In this document: positions 45,204 through 55,443 of the stretch, one piece after another | Position numbering within the stretch: position 1 is the stretch's first letter | Layout of the letters: each line of letters begins with the position of its first letter | Assembly: GCF_000816185.1 (NCBI RefSeq) | Contig: NZ_CP007770.1 | Coordinates: forward strand, 868,001-932,000 | Length of the DNA stretch: 64,000 bases | Direction: 5' to 3' | Origin: Campylobacter insulaenigrae NCTC 12927 | GTDB taxonomy: Bacteria > Campylobacterota > Campylobacteria > Campylobacterales > Campylobacteraceae | Position numbers and translations under genes: made by a program | Notes under the pieces: model-generated | Database searches by the model: none | What the model saw: the letters and a program-made list of their open reading frames with translations, nothing else | Told to the model about the DNA's origin: nothing

Positions 45204-46541
45204 TCAATGCAGTCTTTTAGCTTGCTGCAACATATTCATAAAATTTTCCATACCTTTTTTGTTTGAAAATTTCTTTGCTAGCTTCGCCGCATTATTAAAT
45301 TGCTTCAAAAAACGATTAACTTCCATTTGTGACAATCCAGCACCTTCTGCAATACGACGCTTTCTAGCATTATTTAAAACTTCAGGATTTTCTCTTTCCT
45401 TAGGTGTCATAGACGAAATCATAGCTCTTATATGAATAATTTCCTTAGAATTATCTAAATCAATATCTTTAATATTCGCAGCCATAGATGATAGACCAGG
45501 TATCATTCCCATTATTGATTTCATACTTCCAAGTTTTTTCACATTTTCCATCTGATTTAAAAAATCATTAAAATTAAATTCACCCTTTTTGACTTTCCTG
45601 TTTAAGATCTTGGCTTCTTTTTCATCTATAATAGCTGCTGTTTTCTCTGCCAAAGTTGCCAGATCACCTTCACCCATAATACGATTAACTATTCTATCTG
45701 GTATAAAAATTTCTAAATCAGCTATTTTTTCACCAACACCTACAAATCTTAGTGGCACCCCAATCTGTTTTGCAATACCTAAAGCAACACCACCTTTTGT
45801 ATCAGCATCAAATTTACTTAAAATAACTCCTGTAACGCCCAAAGCATCATTGAAAGAAGCAGCTGTCTTCACTCCATCTTGACCACTCATAGCATCAGCA
45901 ACATAAAAAATTTCATCAGGAGTTAAAATATTTTTTACCTCTTTTAATTCTTCCATCAATGCTGTATCTATAGCAAGACGACCTGCTGTATCAACAAGTA
46001 ATACATCATACAAAGATTTTTTAGCCTTATCTAAAGCTTCTTTCGCAACATTTAAAGGATTATTCTCTTCTTCTATGAAAAATAAATCTAATTCATTAGC
46101 CTGTGTTAATTGCTTAAGCTGCTCAACTGCAGCTAATCTTTGCAAATCACAAGCTGCAATTAAAACTTTTTTATTTCTCAGTTTTAAGTAATTTGCAATT
46201 TTTACTGTTGTAGTAGTTTTACCACCACCTTGTAAACCACACATTAATACAACTGTAGGTGGTTTATTAGAAAAAACAAAACCTTGGTTTTTGCCCTTTA
46301 CACTAAGTATATCTTCTAAATTTTTCTTTATGGAATCTAAAAATTGCTTTTGTCCAATACCATTTATTTTTAGATCATTTTCAACAAGTGCTAGTAATTC
46401 TTTTGTCACTTTATGATGAACATCTGCTTTTAAAAGGGATTTTTTTAATGTATCTAAAGCATTTTTTAAAGCCTTTTCATCATCCACAAAACGAAGTTTA
46501 TTAACTGCAGATTTAAACGATTCACTAACTATTTCAAACAC
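45204..46541 (-). CDS. ffh: Signal recognition particle protein
   Basis: A 445-residue SRP54 GTPase that targets membrane-protein translation to FtsY and SecYEG. The N domain (about 1-90) is followed by the G domain with GLQGGGKTTTTVKIA (P loop near residue 103), DTAGRLAIDTALMEEL and SKFDADTKGGVAL. The Met-rich M domain (about 300-445) contains QMENVKKLGSMKSIMGMIPGLSSM and binds 4.5S RNA and signal peptides. Confidence 0.98.
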   Translation of the reverse strand: MFEIVSESFKSAVNKLRFVDDEKALKNALDTLKKSLLKADVHHKVTKELLALVENDLKINGIGQKQFLDSIKKNLEDILSVKGKNQGFVFSNKPPTVVLMCGLQGGGKTTTTVKIANYLKLRNKKVLIAACDLQRLAAVEQLKQLTQANELDLFFIEEENNPLNVAKEALDKAKKSLYDVLLVDTAGRLAIDTALMEELKEVKNILTPDEIFYVADAMSGQDGVKTAASFNDALGVTGVILSKFDADTKGGVALGIAKQIGVPLRFVGVGEKIADLEIFIPDRIVNRIMGEGDLATLAEKTAAIIDEKEAKILNRKVKKGEFNFNDFLNQMENVKKLGSMKSIMGMIPGLSSMAANIKDIDLDNSKEIIHIRAMISSMTPKERENPEVLNNARKRRIAEGAGLSQMEVNRFLKQFNNAAKLAKKFSNKKGMENFMNMLQQAKRLH

Positions 46542-46598
46542 TTTTATCCCTTTTTTAAATTAAAACTTTAATTATAAAATCTTTTAGCTTAAATGCCT

Positions 46599-47351
46599 TT
46601 AAAAATTCAAATTTTTTATTTCAAATCCATAAACATTAAAGCTATCATCTAACAAAGCCTTAAAATTATAATCAAAAATATTAGTTTCATAGCAATGCAA
46701 AAACATTCTTGCAGCAGATATTTTGGCATATTTTTCATCACCTATGATACCATTTTTTATATGTTTTAAATGAACTCTAATTTGATGTGTGCGTCCTGTT
46801 TTTATAATAGCCTTAATTAAAGTTTTTTTAGCATTTACCATTAAAGGTATTACATGAGTATACGCTTCAAGTCCAAATTTATCAATTTTGCTAAAAGCTC
46901 CATTATTAGTTTTAGTTGTTGAAATTTTTTCATGAATTTCAACTTCTTCTGCTATTACTCCATCAACTATAGCCAAATAACTTTTATAAACATTTTGTTT
47001 TTTGTATTCTTCTATACACTTTAATCTGAAATTTTCATTTTTACTTAAAAGTAAAACACCACTTGTTTCCTTATCAAGTCTATTAATTAATTTTGCTTTA
47101 AATCTTATTTCTAAATTCTCACTAATTTGTCCAAATGGCTTATCTAATGCAATAATATTATCATCTTCATATAAAATTTTTGCTTTTTTTATTTTTTGGA
47201 TTACAAATTTGGTTTTAGAATTCATTAATGCTCTTGCTATAACTATCTTTTTTCCCATAGCAAAAACACATCCACTATCAATTAAATCTTTAGCTTGATT
47301 ATTTGAAATTTTTTCTTGTATAGCTAATAATTTATACGCCTTATCTTGCAT
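46599..47351 (-). CDS. RluA family RNA pseudouridine synthase
   Basis: A 250-residue pseudouridine synthase. The catalytic Asp lies in INRLDKETSGVLLL (near residue 95), and the downstream block TGRTHQIRVHLKHI (near 191) is the RNA-contact loop. An N-terminal S4-like segment with DLIDSGCVFAMGKK is present (about 1-60). The substrate (rRNA or tRNA position) cannot be decided from sequence alone. It overlaps waaA by 11 bases. Confidence 0.93.
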   Translation of the reverse strand: MQDKAYKLLAIQEKISNNQAKDLIDSGCVFAMGKKIVIARALMNSKTKFVIQKIKKAKILYEDDNIIALDKPFGQISENLEIRFKAKLINRLDKETSGVLLLSKNENFRLKCIEEYKKQNVYKSYLAIVDGVIAEEVEIHEKISTTKTNNGAFSKIDKFGLEAYTHVIPLMVNAKKTLIKAIIKTGRTHQIRVHLKHIKNGIIGDEKYAKISAARMFLHCYETNIFDYNFKALLDDSFNVYGFEIKNLNF

Positions 47352-48516
47352 TTAAACCTTCTTTTATACTTTGGATAATTTGCAACAAATCATTTTGTTT
47401 TTTAATTTTTGCATAAGATAATTCTTGTTGTAAATAAGTATTAATTTCATCTAAATTTTTACAAATATAAATATTTTCAACTTCACTATATAAACTTTCT
47501 TGATTAAAAAAATACTCGCCAGAAATAATAATATTTTTATATTTTGCAGCTTCAACTGGATTATGACCACCAATATTTCTTACAAAAGATCCGCATAAAA
47601 ACACTATATCACTGATGCTATAAAAATTTTCAAGCTCTCCTAAATTATCCAATAATAAGCATTTTCCTACAAATTCATTTTCTAAGGTATTATTATTTAA
47701 ATTTAAATTTGAAAATTTCTGCATTGAAAAATTATTTTTTTTACAAAACGTCTGTAAAATTTTTTCTACTTTCTTAAAACGCTCAGGATGCCTTGGAGCT
47801 ATAATTAGTTTATCATTTTCACTAAGCTCTATTTTAGAAAGTATCAATTCCTCCTCATTTTCATGAGTGCTAGCAAGAATTAACAATCTAGAATTTAATT
47901 TTAAAAATTTTCTTGTTGTTTTGTTTTCATTATTAATTTTAATATTTTTATATGCAATAACATTCTTTGCACCAAGAGCTTCTAATCTCTCTTTATCTTT
48001 TAAGCTTTGAGCAAAAACTTCATCAATATACCTAAATATAACTTTATAGAAAAATTTAAATTTTTCATACTTCTTTTGCGACTTATCGCTGATCCTAGCA
48101 TTAATTAAAATAATCTTTGCATTAAAAAATTTTGCCATAAACACAAGCATTAACCAAAGTTCAGCTTCAAATATCACCAAAACTTTACAAGGCTTAAACC
48201 AAAAAGGAATAAAAATTTCAAATGGTAAAAAATTAACCTTATGAGTATGTCTTAATGCTTCATTAAACCCCGTATTTGTGATAACTGAAATTCTATAATT
48301 ATTAATTTGCTTAAACAAACAACCCATACTTTTAACTTCACCATAAGAACAAGCATGAAAATGAACATCTGCATATTCTTGTTTTAAATTTTTATAAAGA
48401 AAAAATCTTGATTTTAAAGATATTTTATATTTTTCTTTGAAGAAGCTTAAAAGAAATAAAAAAGGCGCTGTAATAATATAAAAAATTACAGCAAAAGTAT
48501 AATAACAAAAAATCAA
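47341..48516 (-). CDS. waaA: 3-deoxy-D-manno-octulosonic acid (Kdo) transferase
   Basis: A 391-residue GT-B glycosyltransferase that adds Kdo to lipid A at the inner membrane. An N-terminal membrane helix (about 4-25) anchors it. The family hallmarks are the early HACSYGEVKS segment, VITNTGFNEALRH, FEAELWLML (catalytic Glu, near 116), IIAPRHPERF near 238, and the C-terminal GSFVRNIGGHNPVEAA nucleotide-binding block (near 312-327). It makes the LOS core acceptor. Confidence 0.93.
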   Translation of the reverse strand: MIFCYYTFAVIFYIITAPFLFLLSFFKEKYKISLKSRFFLYKNLKQEYADVHFHACSYGEVKSMGCLFKQINNYRISVITNTGFNEALRHTHKVNFLPFEIFIPFWFKPCKVLVIFEAELWLMLVFMAKFFNAKIILINARISDKSQKKYEKFKFFYKVIFRYIDEVFAQSLKDKERLEALGAKNVIAYKNIKINNENKTTRKFLKLNSRLLILASTHENEEELILSKIELSENDKLIIAPRHPERFKKVEKILQTFCKKNNFSMQKFSNLNLNNNTLENEFVGKCLLLDNLGELENFYSISDIVFLCGSFVRNIGGHNPVEAAKYKNIIISGEYFFNQESLYSEVENIYICKNLDEINTYLQQELSYAKIKKQNDLLQIIQSIKEGLNAR

Positions 48517-49232
48517 TTTTGATTTTCTTCTTTTTCTTTGTATAAAATCCTACCGCAATGCGGGCAAGTTATTATCTCATCTCCTTTTAAAACAGCCAAG
48601 TAGGTTTTATCATAAATTCTCATAAAACAACCATAACATGCGTGTTTTTTTACAGGAACTACTGCACTATTGTGCGCCCATTTTCTAATTTTTTCATAAA
48701 AAGTTAAGACTTTTTGATTTATTTCACTCATAAGTTTTACTTTTTTATCATAAATTTCTAATCTTTCTTTTTCTATACCAACAAGAACCGCTTTAGTTTC
48801 AGCATCTATTTTATCCACTTCATTTTCAAGCTCTTCTTTTTTAATTTTTAATTCTTGTTTAAATACTTCTTTATTTTCTAAGATTTTATCTAATCTCTCT
48901 ATTTCCTCATTCGCTGCATCAAGCTGTTCTTTAGCTATATCTTCTTCTATCTTTAAGGCGTTAGCTTCTTTTTCAGTTTTAACAGCCGCACTCTTTTTAG
49001 AAAGTTCTTTGATTTTTTCACTAAATTCTAATATATGATTATTATTTTGAACTTTTTGATATTCTATATCTTTAATATCTTTATCAAAAGCTTCAATTTC
49101 TTCTATAGTCTTATCAAGCAATAAACCTTTTTCTTTTAAATTTTTAGTAGCTTCATCTACCTTCAATGTGAAACCATCTAATTCTTTGTCAACCTGCGAC
49201 AACACTATAAGTTGTTCTAAATATTTATTCAT
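48513..49232 (-). CDS. Coiled-coil protein with C-terminal zinc ribbon
   Basis: A 239-residue protein. Residues about 5-180 form a long antiparallel coiled coil rich in E and K. The end carries a zinc ribbon with C-x2-C pairs: CYGCFMRI and CPHCGRILY (near 199-227). This layout belongs to the widespread Zn-ribbon/coiled-coil (DUF164-like) family found beside Nif3-like genes; its molecular role is not settled. It lies 11 bases after the Nif3-like gene and overlaps waaA by 4 bases. Confidence 0.85.
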   Translation of the reverse strand: MNKYLEQLIVLSQVDKELDGFTLKVDEATKNLKEKGLLLDKTIEEIEAFDKDIKDIEYQKVQNNNHILEFSEKIKELSKKSAAVKTEKEANALKIEEDIAKEQLDAANEEIERLDKILENKEVFKQELKIKKEELENEVDKIDAETKAVLVGIEKERLEIYDKKVKLMSEINQKVLTFYEKIRKWAHNSAVVPVKKHACYGCFMRIYDKTYLAVLKGDEIITCPHCGRILYKEKEENQN

Positions 49233-49243
49233 TTAATTTTTCC

Positions 49244-49966
49244 TTAAAAATATTGAAATGGATTTTTTGAAACTGATATTATAACTTCTATAGGAAAATT
49301 TTGCAAATATCTTGATAAAATTTTACCAAAGTAATTCTCACTTTCATAATGCCCCATATCAATCAAACTAAGTCCATTGTGGTAACTTTCAAGCGCCTGA
49401 TGATATTTAAAATCGCCACTTAAAAAGCAATCTGCTTTTATATACGGAATCAAATCTCCACCGCTACCTGTACATATAGCTATAGAATTAATTTCCCTAG
49501 CAGCTTCTACTACTTTTATATATTTTAATGATAATTTATCTTTAATATGTGATACAAGGTCATTAAAGGACAAATTAATATCACAATAAATGACAAAGTT
49601 ATCTTTTGTCTTGATATTAAAACCTAAAATTTCCTCGGTAAAATAAGCATTCAAATGACTTAAGTCAAAATTCGTATGCATAGCAATTAAAGCAATATTT
49701 TTTTGTATCATTTTTGTAATTAATTTTTGAGGATATAACTGTCCACTAATATGTTTTAAGCCATTAAAAATTAAAGGGTGATGAACTATAAACAAAGAAT
49801 TGCAACTTGCATTTTCAAGTAAATGCTCATCGACATCTAAACTCAAATAAATTTTTTTAATTTCTTGATCTAAATCTCCAATCAACAACCCACTATTATC
49901 CCAAGAACTTTGAGTTTCAAATGGACTTATTGAATTAAGAAAATGATAAATTTCTTTAATTTTCAT
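49244..49966 (-). CDS. NIF3/YbgI-like dinuclear metal-binding protein
   Basis: A 240-residue member of the Nif3/DUF34 family, often named GTP cyclohydrolase I type 2, though that activity is doubtful. Metal ligands are visible: [10 protein letters not shown] (His pair near residue 60), HTNFDLS near 97, and the late DMGHYESE block (His and Glu near 207). The [10 protein letters not shown] opening is also typical. The family pairs with a zinc-ribbon coiled-coil protein, as it does here. Confidence 0.9.
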   Translation of the reverse strand: MKIKEIYHFLNSISPFETQSSWDNSGLLIGDLDQEIKKIYLSLDVDEHLLENASCNSLFIVHHPLIFNGLKHISGQLYPQKLITKMIQKNIALIAMHTNFDLSHLNAYFTEEILGFNIKTKDNFVIYCDINLSFNDLVSHIKDKLSLKYIKVVEAAREINSIAICTGSGGDLIPYIKADCFLSGDFKYHQALESYHNGLSLIDMGHYESENYFGKILSRYLQNFPIEVIISVSKNPFQYF

Positions 49967-50819
49967 TTAAATTTTCTTTATAAATCAAAGCACAATTTTT
50001 AGATAATTCTCTAATTTTTAGCATGTAGTCTTGTCGCTGAGTCACAGAAATAGCACCTCTTGCATCTAGGAGATTAAAAGTGTGTGCAGCAAGCATACAA
50101 TAATCATATGCAGGTAAAGCAAGTTTAGCATCTAAAGCATTTTTGCACTCATTATAAGCATTCTCAAACTGAGAATTTAAAATTGAAACATTACTAATTT
50201 CAAAATTATATTTACTAAATTCATATTCTCCTTGTTTATGAACATCTGCATATTTAATTTTTTCACCATTAAATTCATTCCAAACAATATCATAAACATT
50301 ATCAACATTTTGAAGATACATCGCAATTCTTTCAAGCCCATAAGTAATTTCAACACTTACTAAATCCACGGCTATACCACCAACTTGTTGAAAATAAGTA
50401 AATTGTGTTACTTCCATACCATCAAGCCAAACTTCCCAACCTAATCCCCATGCACCCAAACTCGGACTTTCCCAATTATCTTCAACAAAACGTATATCAT
50501 GGGATTTCAAATCAAACCCTAAATTTTCCAAACTCTTTAAATATAACTCTTGTATATTATCAGGGCTTGGTTTAATTAAAACTTGAAATTGATAATAAGC
50601 ACCTAATCTGTTAGGATTTTCTCCATATCTACCATCTGTTGGTCTTCTACTTGGAGCTACATAAGCTGTTGCCCATGGATTTTTACCTAAACTTCTTAAA
50701 AAGGTAGCAGGATGGAAAGTTCCAGCTCCTGCTGGAAAATCATAAGGCTGCATAATAGCACAACCTTGTTTTTGCCAAAATTCTTGCAAACTTAGTATCA
50801 TTTTTGAAAAAGTTATCAT
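49956..50819 (-). CDS. glyQ: Glycine-tRNA ligase alpha subunit
   Basis: A 287-residue alpha chain of the heterotetrameric glycyl-tRNA synthetase, which makes glycyl-AMP. Signatures include [22 protein letters not shown] (residues 19-40), [20 protein letters not shown] and [24 protein letters not shown] near 150. The beta subunit gene, glyS, is not in the window, so the two chains are coded apart. It overlaps its neighbours by 11 and 4 bases. Confidence 0.97.
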   Translation of the reverse strand: MITFSKMILSLQEFWQKQGCAIMQPYDFPAGAGTFHPATFLRSLGKNPWATAYVAPSRRPTDGRYGENPNRLGAYYQFQVLIKPSPDNIQELYLKSLENLGFDLKSHDIRFVEDNWESPSLGAWGLGWEVWLDGMEVTQFTYFQQVGGIAVDLVSVEITYGLERIAMYLQNVDNVYDIVWNEFNGEKIKYADVHKQGEYEFSKYNFEISNVSILNSQFENAYNECKNALDAKLALPAYDYCMLAAHTFNLLDARGAISVTQRQDYMLKIRELSKNCALIYKENLNEN

Positions 50820-51322
50820 ATTTTTGTTTCCTCTGATTGGTCTTGCGTATTCGCATACAGATCTACTGTTTTATTCCACATCATTTTATATTTTCTTTTC
50901 AAAAATTCTATTTCATCTCTTGCATGTTTTAATTCTGAATTTAAAGTTTCGATAGTACTACGATCAGCATCATACAATTCTTGCATCGAATAAAGCGCAT
51001 CTTTTAAAAATTTATTTTCACTCTTTAAAGCTTCCAAGGTTTCATCTTTCGCATCTAAAACTTTTTCATGTAAATTTAAGATTGTACCAATAGTTTTTTC
51101 CACAAAACTCTCACCAGCTAACGTCATAGAATTTACCATGGCAGCTTGTTGGTGATTAGATGTTGTTGGAACTACGCTAAAAGTCCCTTGATTTGCTTCA
51201 ATATAAATTTTACCTTCTTCTTCTTTAAAATTTAAGGAACCTTTTGCCATCATTCCTTTGACAACATCTTCAGACAAATGAACTAATTGACAAAATTCTT
51301 TTAATTCTAAATAAGTTTGCAT
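50816..51322 (-). CDS. Conserved coiled-coil protein of unknown function
   Basis: A 168-residue soluble protein. The N-terminal 45 residues look like a small helix-turn-helix or MerR-like fold ([22 protein letters not shown]), followed by a Ser/Thr/Gln-rich linker and a long coiled coil (about 85-155). The family appears in Campylobacter between glyQ and purE; no function is known to me. Possible DNA binding is an inference from the N-terminal pattern. It overlaps glyQ by 4 bases. Confidence 0.75.
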   Translation of the reverse strand: MQTYLELKEFCQLVHLSEDVVKGMMAKGSLNFKEEEGKIYIEANQGTFSVVPTTSNHQQAAMVNSMTLAGESFVEKTIGTILNLHEKVLDAKDETLEALKSENKFLKDALYSMQELYDADRSTIETLNSELKHARDEIEFLKRKYKMMWNKTVDLYANTQDQSEETKI

Positions 51323-51331
51323 TGGATTTCC

Positions 51332-51826
51332 TTAGAGAAAAATTTCAATTTGACTAGAGTCATTATTTAATTTTTCTTGTTGTTCTTTTCTATCTTCAAG
51401 TAGCATTTGAGCTAAATTTTCATCCTCTATAGCCAAAATTTGAGAAGCCAAGTACGCTGCATTAATAGCTCCTGCCTTGCCAACAGCTAAAGTAGCTACT
51501 GGAATTCCGCTTGGCATTTGAACTGTAGAAAATAAAGAATCCATACTAGCTAAATTACTTCCTGACATCGGTATCCCAATCACAGGTTTTGTAGTGTGAG
51601 CAGCCACTGCTCCTGCTAAATGTGCGGCCATACCAGCTGCTGCTATGAAAACCTTAGCACCTTTAGCTTCTGCATTTTTTATGTATTCTTGAGTCCTATA
51701 AGGGCTTCTGTGAGCTGAAGTGATTAAAACTTCATATTTTATATTAAATTTTTCAAGCACTTTCAAAGCTTCTTTAACAACATCATAATCACTTTTACTA
51801 CCCATTAATACCGCTACAAATTTCAT
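51332..51826 (-). CDS. purE: N5-carboxyaminoimidazole ribonucleotide mutase
   Basis: A 164-residue class I PurE of de novo purine synthesis. Key loops are MGSKSDYDVV (residues 8-17), TSAHRSP with the catalytic His (near 41), AAAGMAAHLAGAVAAHT and GIPMSGSNLASMDSL. The form of these loops suits the CAIR mutase that works with PurK rather than the direct carboxylase. It overlaps the U32 gene by 4 bases. Confidence 0.96.
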   Translation of the reverse strand: MKFVAVLMGSKSDYDVVKEALKVLEKFNIKYEVLITSAHRSPYRTQEYIKNAEAKGAKVFIAAAGMAAHLAGAVAAHTTKPVIGIPMSGSNLASMDSLFSTVQMPSGIPVATLAVGKAGAINAAYLASQILAIEDENLAQMLLEDRKEQQEKLNNDSSQIEIFL

Positions 51827-53079
51827 TCTATACTCTTTCTTAAAAAACTATAATCTGGAAATTTAAAAGGCAAAGAAATTTCATTTTCATTGCCACTATG
51901 AATTTCATCAAATTCTTTATTATTTTTCGCTAATAGTTGCTTAAATATCACAAATTTTTTTCCATTTTTTTCATATACAGCACCAAGTTTATTTTCTCCA
52001 ATTTCAATGTGAGAATTTACAGGTGATAAAATCTCATACTCTTGACCTATTTTGACCTTACCTTTACATTTAAAAAATTCACCATCTTCGCTAATAGCAT
52101 GCACTTGATGTGTTCCTTCTTCAATGCTAGTATCATGATTTATAGAATCTTTTTTTTCATAAGCTCTTGATACCAAATAACCATCTGTAAAGCCTCTATT
52201 TTTTAATGTTTGAATTTCACTCTCGTATTTATCTACTTCAAAAGAATTATTTAAAACATCATTTACTGCCATTTTATAGGTTCTAGTTGTAAGTGCAACA
52301 TAATATTCACTTTTAGTTCTACCTTCTATTTTAAAGGCATTGATACAATCTTCTTGCATAATTTTTTGTATATATGAACTTAAATTTAAATCTTTAGAAT
52401 TAAAAATGTGGGTTCCTTGTTGATCTTCTTCTAATCTAAATAAGGTATTCGTTTCAGGATTTTTAGCATAAAGTTCATAGCTAAAACGACAATCATTAGC
52501 ACAAGAACCACGATTACTCATACGACCACTTTGAACTGATGAAATCAAACATCTTCCAGAGTAAGCAAAGCACATTGAACCGTGAACAAAACTTTCCAAT
52601 TCTACATCACAATGATTTTTTAATTCTTTGGCATCTTTCAACCCAAGCTCTCTTGCTATTACAACACGCTTTGTTCCCATATCCTTATAAACTTGTGCAT
52701 CAAGATAATTTAAGATATTAGCTTGTGTAGAAACATGAAGATTAATATCTGGTGCAAGTTCTCTAACTAAACGCATAGCACCTACTGACGCTACAATAAA
52801 AGCATCTGGTTTCATATCTTTTAATTTTAAAATATGTTTTTTTAAACCTTCAATTTGAGAGCTAAAATGAAAACCATTAATAGTTACATAAATTTTTTTA
52901 CCTTTATTGTGAGTATATTCAATAGCTTCTTGAAAAGTATCATAATTAAAATCCCTAGCTGTTCTAGCTCTCAACGAGAAATTACTCACTCCAGCATAAA
53001 CAGCATCAGCTCCATAAGCTAAAGCGATTTTTAATTTTTTAAAATTTCCAGCAGGTGCAACAATTTCAGGTTGTATCAT
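51823..53079 (-). CDS. U32 family protein, probable tRNA 5-hydroxyuridine synthase TrhP-like
   Basis: A 418-residue peptidase U32 family protein. The PROSITE-type signature ESFVHGSMCFAYSGRCLISS (near residue 165) is intact, with further cysteines in SNRGSCANDCRFSYEL that bind an Fe-S cluster in the family. The APAGNFKKLKIALAYGADAVYAG opening is standard. Proteins of this length act in prephenate-dependent hydroxylation of tRNA U34 in E. coli (TrhP/YegQ); protease activity is mostly unproven. It overlaps the CheZ-like gene by 4 bases. Confidence 0.9.
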   Translation of the reverse strand: MIQPEIVAPAGNFKKLKIALAYGADAVYAGVSNFSLRARTARDFNYDTFQEAIEYTHNKGKKIYVTINGFHFSSQIEGLKKHILKLKDMKPDAFIVASVGAMRLVRELAPDINLHVSTQANILNYLDAQVYKDMGTKRVVIARELGLKDAKELKNHCDVELESFVHGSMCFAYSGRCLISSVQSGRMSNRGSCANDCRFSYELYAKNPETNTLFRLEEDQQGTHIFNSKDLNLSSYIQKIMQEDCINAFKIEGRTKSEYYVALTTRTYKMAVNDVLNNSFEVDKYESEIQTLKNRGFTDGYLVSRAYEKKDSINHDTSIEEGTHQVHAISEDGEFFKCKGKVKIGQEYEILSPVNSHIEIGENKLGAVYEKNGKKFVIFKQLLAKNNKEFDEIHSGNENEISLPFKFPDYSFLRKSIE

Positions 53080-53783
53080 TTTTTGCCTAAACTAGCTATC
53101 AACGCCTCTATATCATCATTGCTTACAACATCAGCGGTAGTATCACCCTCAATATGCACAGCAGAACCTACACGCTTTTCATCATCAATTTTGCCTTCAA
53201 ATAAGCTACTCATATATCTACTCAATGCTCTCATTACATTAATAACACGTTCAATCTTTTGACGATGTATATCTTGATATTGCATAGCATCCATAGCCAT
53301 CATTACTTCATCTTGTCCAGTTTGTAAACAACCTGTAATCTCGTCAATGATATTTTTCGCATTGTTATTTGTTTCTATAGCCTCTTTAAAACTTTCAACA
53401 TTAGGAAATTTCGTACTCAATTTTTCAAAAATATCAATATTTTTATTTAAAGTTTCACTAATTACACAAAGTTCATTCTCAGAATTTGCAAAAAAATCAT
53501 TAATTGCTTCGAGTTTTTCCATCATTTCTGTAGCTTTTAATTCACTATCTCTTGTCACATCATCAAGTTGATGCACAACTTTATGCTCTTTGTTTGGTGG
53601 AGGTGGTGGCCAAGCCATATCAGCTCTTGCTTTATAATCGCCACTTATCATACTATTAACAAGTTGTTGATTTTTTTCTTCATCTTCATAATCTGCTTCT
53701 GACTTCACTTCTTCTGCACTCACAGAATCAAGATCTAAATCATCAGAACTATTCATTAAAGCATCTAACTCTTCTTGGGTCAT
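53076..53783 (-). CDS. cheZ: CheZ-like CheY-P phosphatase
   Basis: A 235-residue protein when started at the ATG at 53783, behind AAAGGTG; an in-frame upstream start at 53816 adds 11 residues without a ribosome site. The catalytic helix MQYQDIHRQKIERVINVMRAL (near 184) matches the CheZ signature with the Gln-Asp and Gln that act on CheY-P. The first residues (MTQEELDALM) resemble the FliM CheY-binding peptide, and the last (DDIEALIASLGKK) resemble the E. coli CheZ C-terminal CheY-docking helix. Related proteins in H. pylori and C. jejuni dephosphorylate CheY. A proline stretch (PPPPPN) lies near 60. Confidence 0.85.
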   Translation of the reverse strand: MTQEELDALMNSSDDLDLDSVSAEEVKSEADYEDEEKNQQLVNSMISGDYKARADMAWPPPPPNKEHKVVHQLDDVTRDSELKATEMMEKLEAINDFFANSENELCVISETLNKNIDIFEKLSTKFPNVESFKEAIETNNNAKNIIDEITGCLQTGQDEVMMAMDAMQYQDIHRQKIERVINVMRALSRYMSSLFEGKIDDEKRVGSAVHIEGDTTADVVSNDDIEALIASLGKK

Positions 53784-53946
53784 CTTACACCTTTTATAAT
53801 AAATATATTTTTGCATTATATTACAAAAAATTATAATTCAATATTAATTCACATAAAAAATACTTTATTTTTTTAAAAATAAAATTATATTTTAATTTTG
53901 CCAATAAAAAAAATATTAATTTAAACTTAATTTAAAAAAAATATAC

Positions 53947-53952
53947 TACAAT
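53947..53952 (+). promoter_or_regulatory. Predicted -10 box for glnA
   Basis: TACAAT, 33 bases before the glnA start, in about 200 bp of extremely A/T-rich divergent spacer (53784-53984) shared with the CheZ-like gene. TTAGGAGAG supplies the ribosome site. Confidence 0.5.
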
Positions 53953-53984
53953 CTTAAAAATTAAAATATATTTAGGAGAGTAGT

Positions 53985-55415
53985 ATGGCAAAATTTGTTG
54001 AAACAATAGAGGAATTTTTTAATTATTGTAAAGAACACGAAGTTATATTCGTTGATTTTAGATTTACCGATATGATAGGCACATGGCATCATATAACTTA
54101 CAACCTTAAAGCTATTGACCATGATACATTTGAAAATGGTATTCCATTTGATGCTAGTTCATTGCATGGTTGGCAACCAATAGAAAAATCAGATATGATA
54201 CTTAAACCTGATGTAAAAAGTGCATTTTTAGATCCTTTCACAGCCGATCCAACTATCATAGTAATATGTGATGTATATGACATCTATAAAGGACAAATGT
54301 ACGAAAAATGTCCAAGAAGTATTGCCAAAAAAGCAATGGAATATCTATCAAATAGCAATATTGCAGATGCAGCTTACTTTGGTCCTGAAAATGAATTTTT
54401 CATTTTTGATAATGTAAAAATTGTTGATTCTTCAAATTGTTCAAAATACGAAGTAGATACTGAAGAAGGAGAATGGAATGATAATAAAGATTTTTCAGAT
54501 AGCTACAATAATGGACACAGACCAAGAAATAAAGGTGGGTATTTTCCTGTATCTCCTATCGACTCTAGTGTTGATATAAGATCTGAAATGGTTCAGGTTT
54601 TAGAAAGAGTTGGTTTAAAAACTTTTGTCCATCATCATGAAGTTGCACAAGGTCAAGCAGAAATTGGAGTGGAATTTGGCAATCTAGTAGAAGCTGCTGA
54701 TAATGTGCAAATTTATAAATATGTAGTTAAAATGGTAGCTCACTTGAATGGAAAAACTGCTACTTTCATGCCAAAACCTTTATATGGTGATAATGGAAGT
54801 GGTATGCATGTACATATGAGTCTTTGGAAAGATGGTATAAATTTATTTTATGATAAAGATGGATATGGCAAACTAAGTAAAAACGCTATTTACTACATAG
54901 GTGGTATCTTAGGTAATGCAAGAAGTGTGGCTGCATTTACCAACCCTAGTTCAAATTCTTATAAAAGAATAGTTCCTGGATTTGAAGCTCCATGCATTTT
55001 GACCTATTCTTGTCAAAATCGATCTGCTAGTTGTCGTGTACCATATGGTATAAACGAAAAAAGCGCTAGAGTAGAAATAAGATTTCCTGATAGCACTGCA
55101 AATCCTTATTTAGCTTTTACAAGTTTACTCATGGCGGGACTAGATGGTATAAAAAATAAAACAGAAGCAGTAGGCCCAATGGATGAAAATTTATTTGCAT
55201 TAACATTAGATGAAATTAGAGAAAAAGGTATAGAACAGCTTCCTCATACTTTAAGAGGTTCTCTTGAAGCACTAATACGTAAAAATGCCTTTTTAAAGCC
55301 TGTTATGAGTGATATTTTTATAGATGACTATCAACATATGAAATTTGAAACTCAAGTTTGGCCTGTTGAAGCTAGACCAACGGCTTATGAATTTAAAACT
55401 TGCTATTCTTGCTAA
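53985..55415 (+). CDS. glnA: Glutamine synthetase, type I
   Basis: A 476-residue dodecameric GSI, fixing ammonium into glutamine. Active-site blocks are [18 protein letters not shown] (residues 56-73), the metal site PENEFFIF near 135, [19 protein letters not shown] near 264, the ATP site [17 protein letters not shown] near 324, and the [11 protein letters not shown] block near 345. The adenylylation site reads ENLFALTL with Phe404 where E. coli has the regulated Tyr (NLYDLP), so adenylyl control should be absent. A strong hairpin follows the stop. Confidence 0.98.
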   Translation: MAKFVETIEEFFNYCKEHEVIFVDFRFTDMIGTWHHITYNLKAIDHDTFENGIPFDASSLHGWQPIEKSDMILKPDVKSAFLDPFTADPTIIVICDVYDIYKGQMYEKCPRSIAKKAMEYLSNSNIADAAYFGPENEFFIFDNVKIVDSSNCSKYEVDTEEGEWNDNKDFSDSYNNGHRPRNKGGYFPVSPIDSSVDIRSEMVQVLERVGLKTFVHHHEVAQGQAEIGVEFGNLVEAADNVQIYKYVVKMVAHLNGKTATFMPKPLYGDNGSGMHVHMSLWKDGINLFYDKDGYGKLSKNAIYYIGGILGNARSVAAFTNPSSNSYKRIVPGFEAPCILTYSCQNRSASCRVPYGINEKSARVEIRFPDSTANPYLAFTSLLMAGLDGIKNKTEAVGPMDENLFALTLDEIREKGIEQLPHTLRGSLEALIRKNAFLKPVMSDIFIDDYQHMKFETQVWPVEARPTAYEFKTCYSC

Positions 55416-55442
55416 TTGTTTGATGTCTATGACATCAAACAA
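55416..55442. terminator. Bidirectional terminator between glnA and purU
   Basis: A 12-bp perfect stem (55416-55427 with 55431-55442) with a three-base loop, starting at the glnA stop codon and ending one base before the convergent purU stop. The flanks are A/T-rich but have no long T run. Confidence 0.7.
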
Positions 55443-55443
55443 A

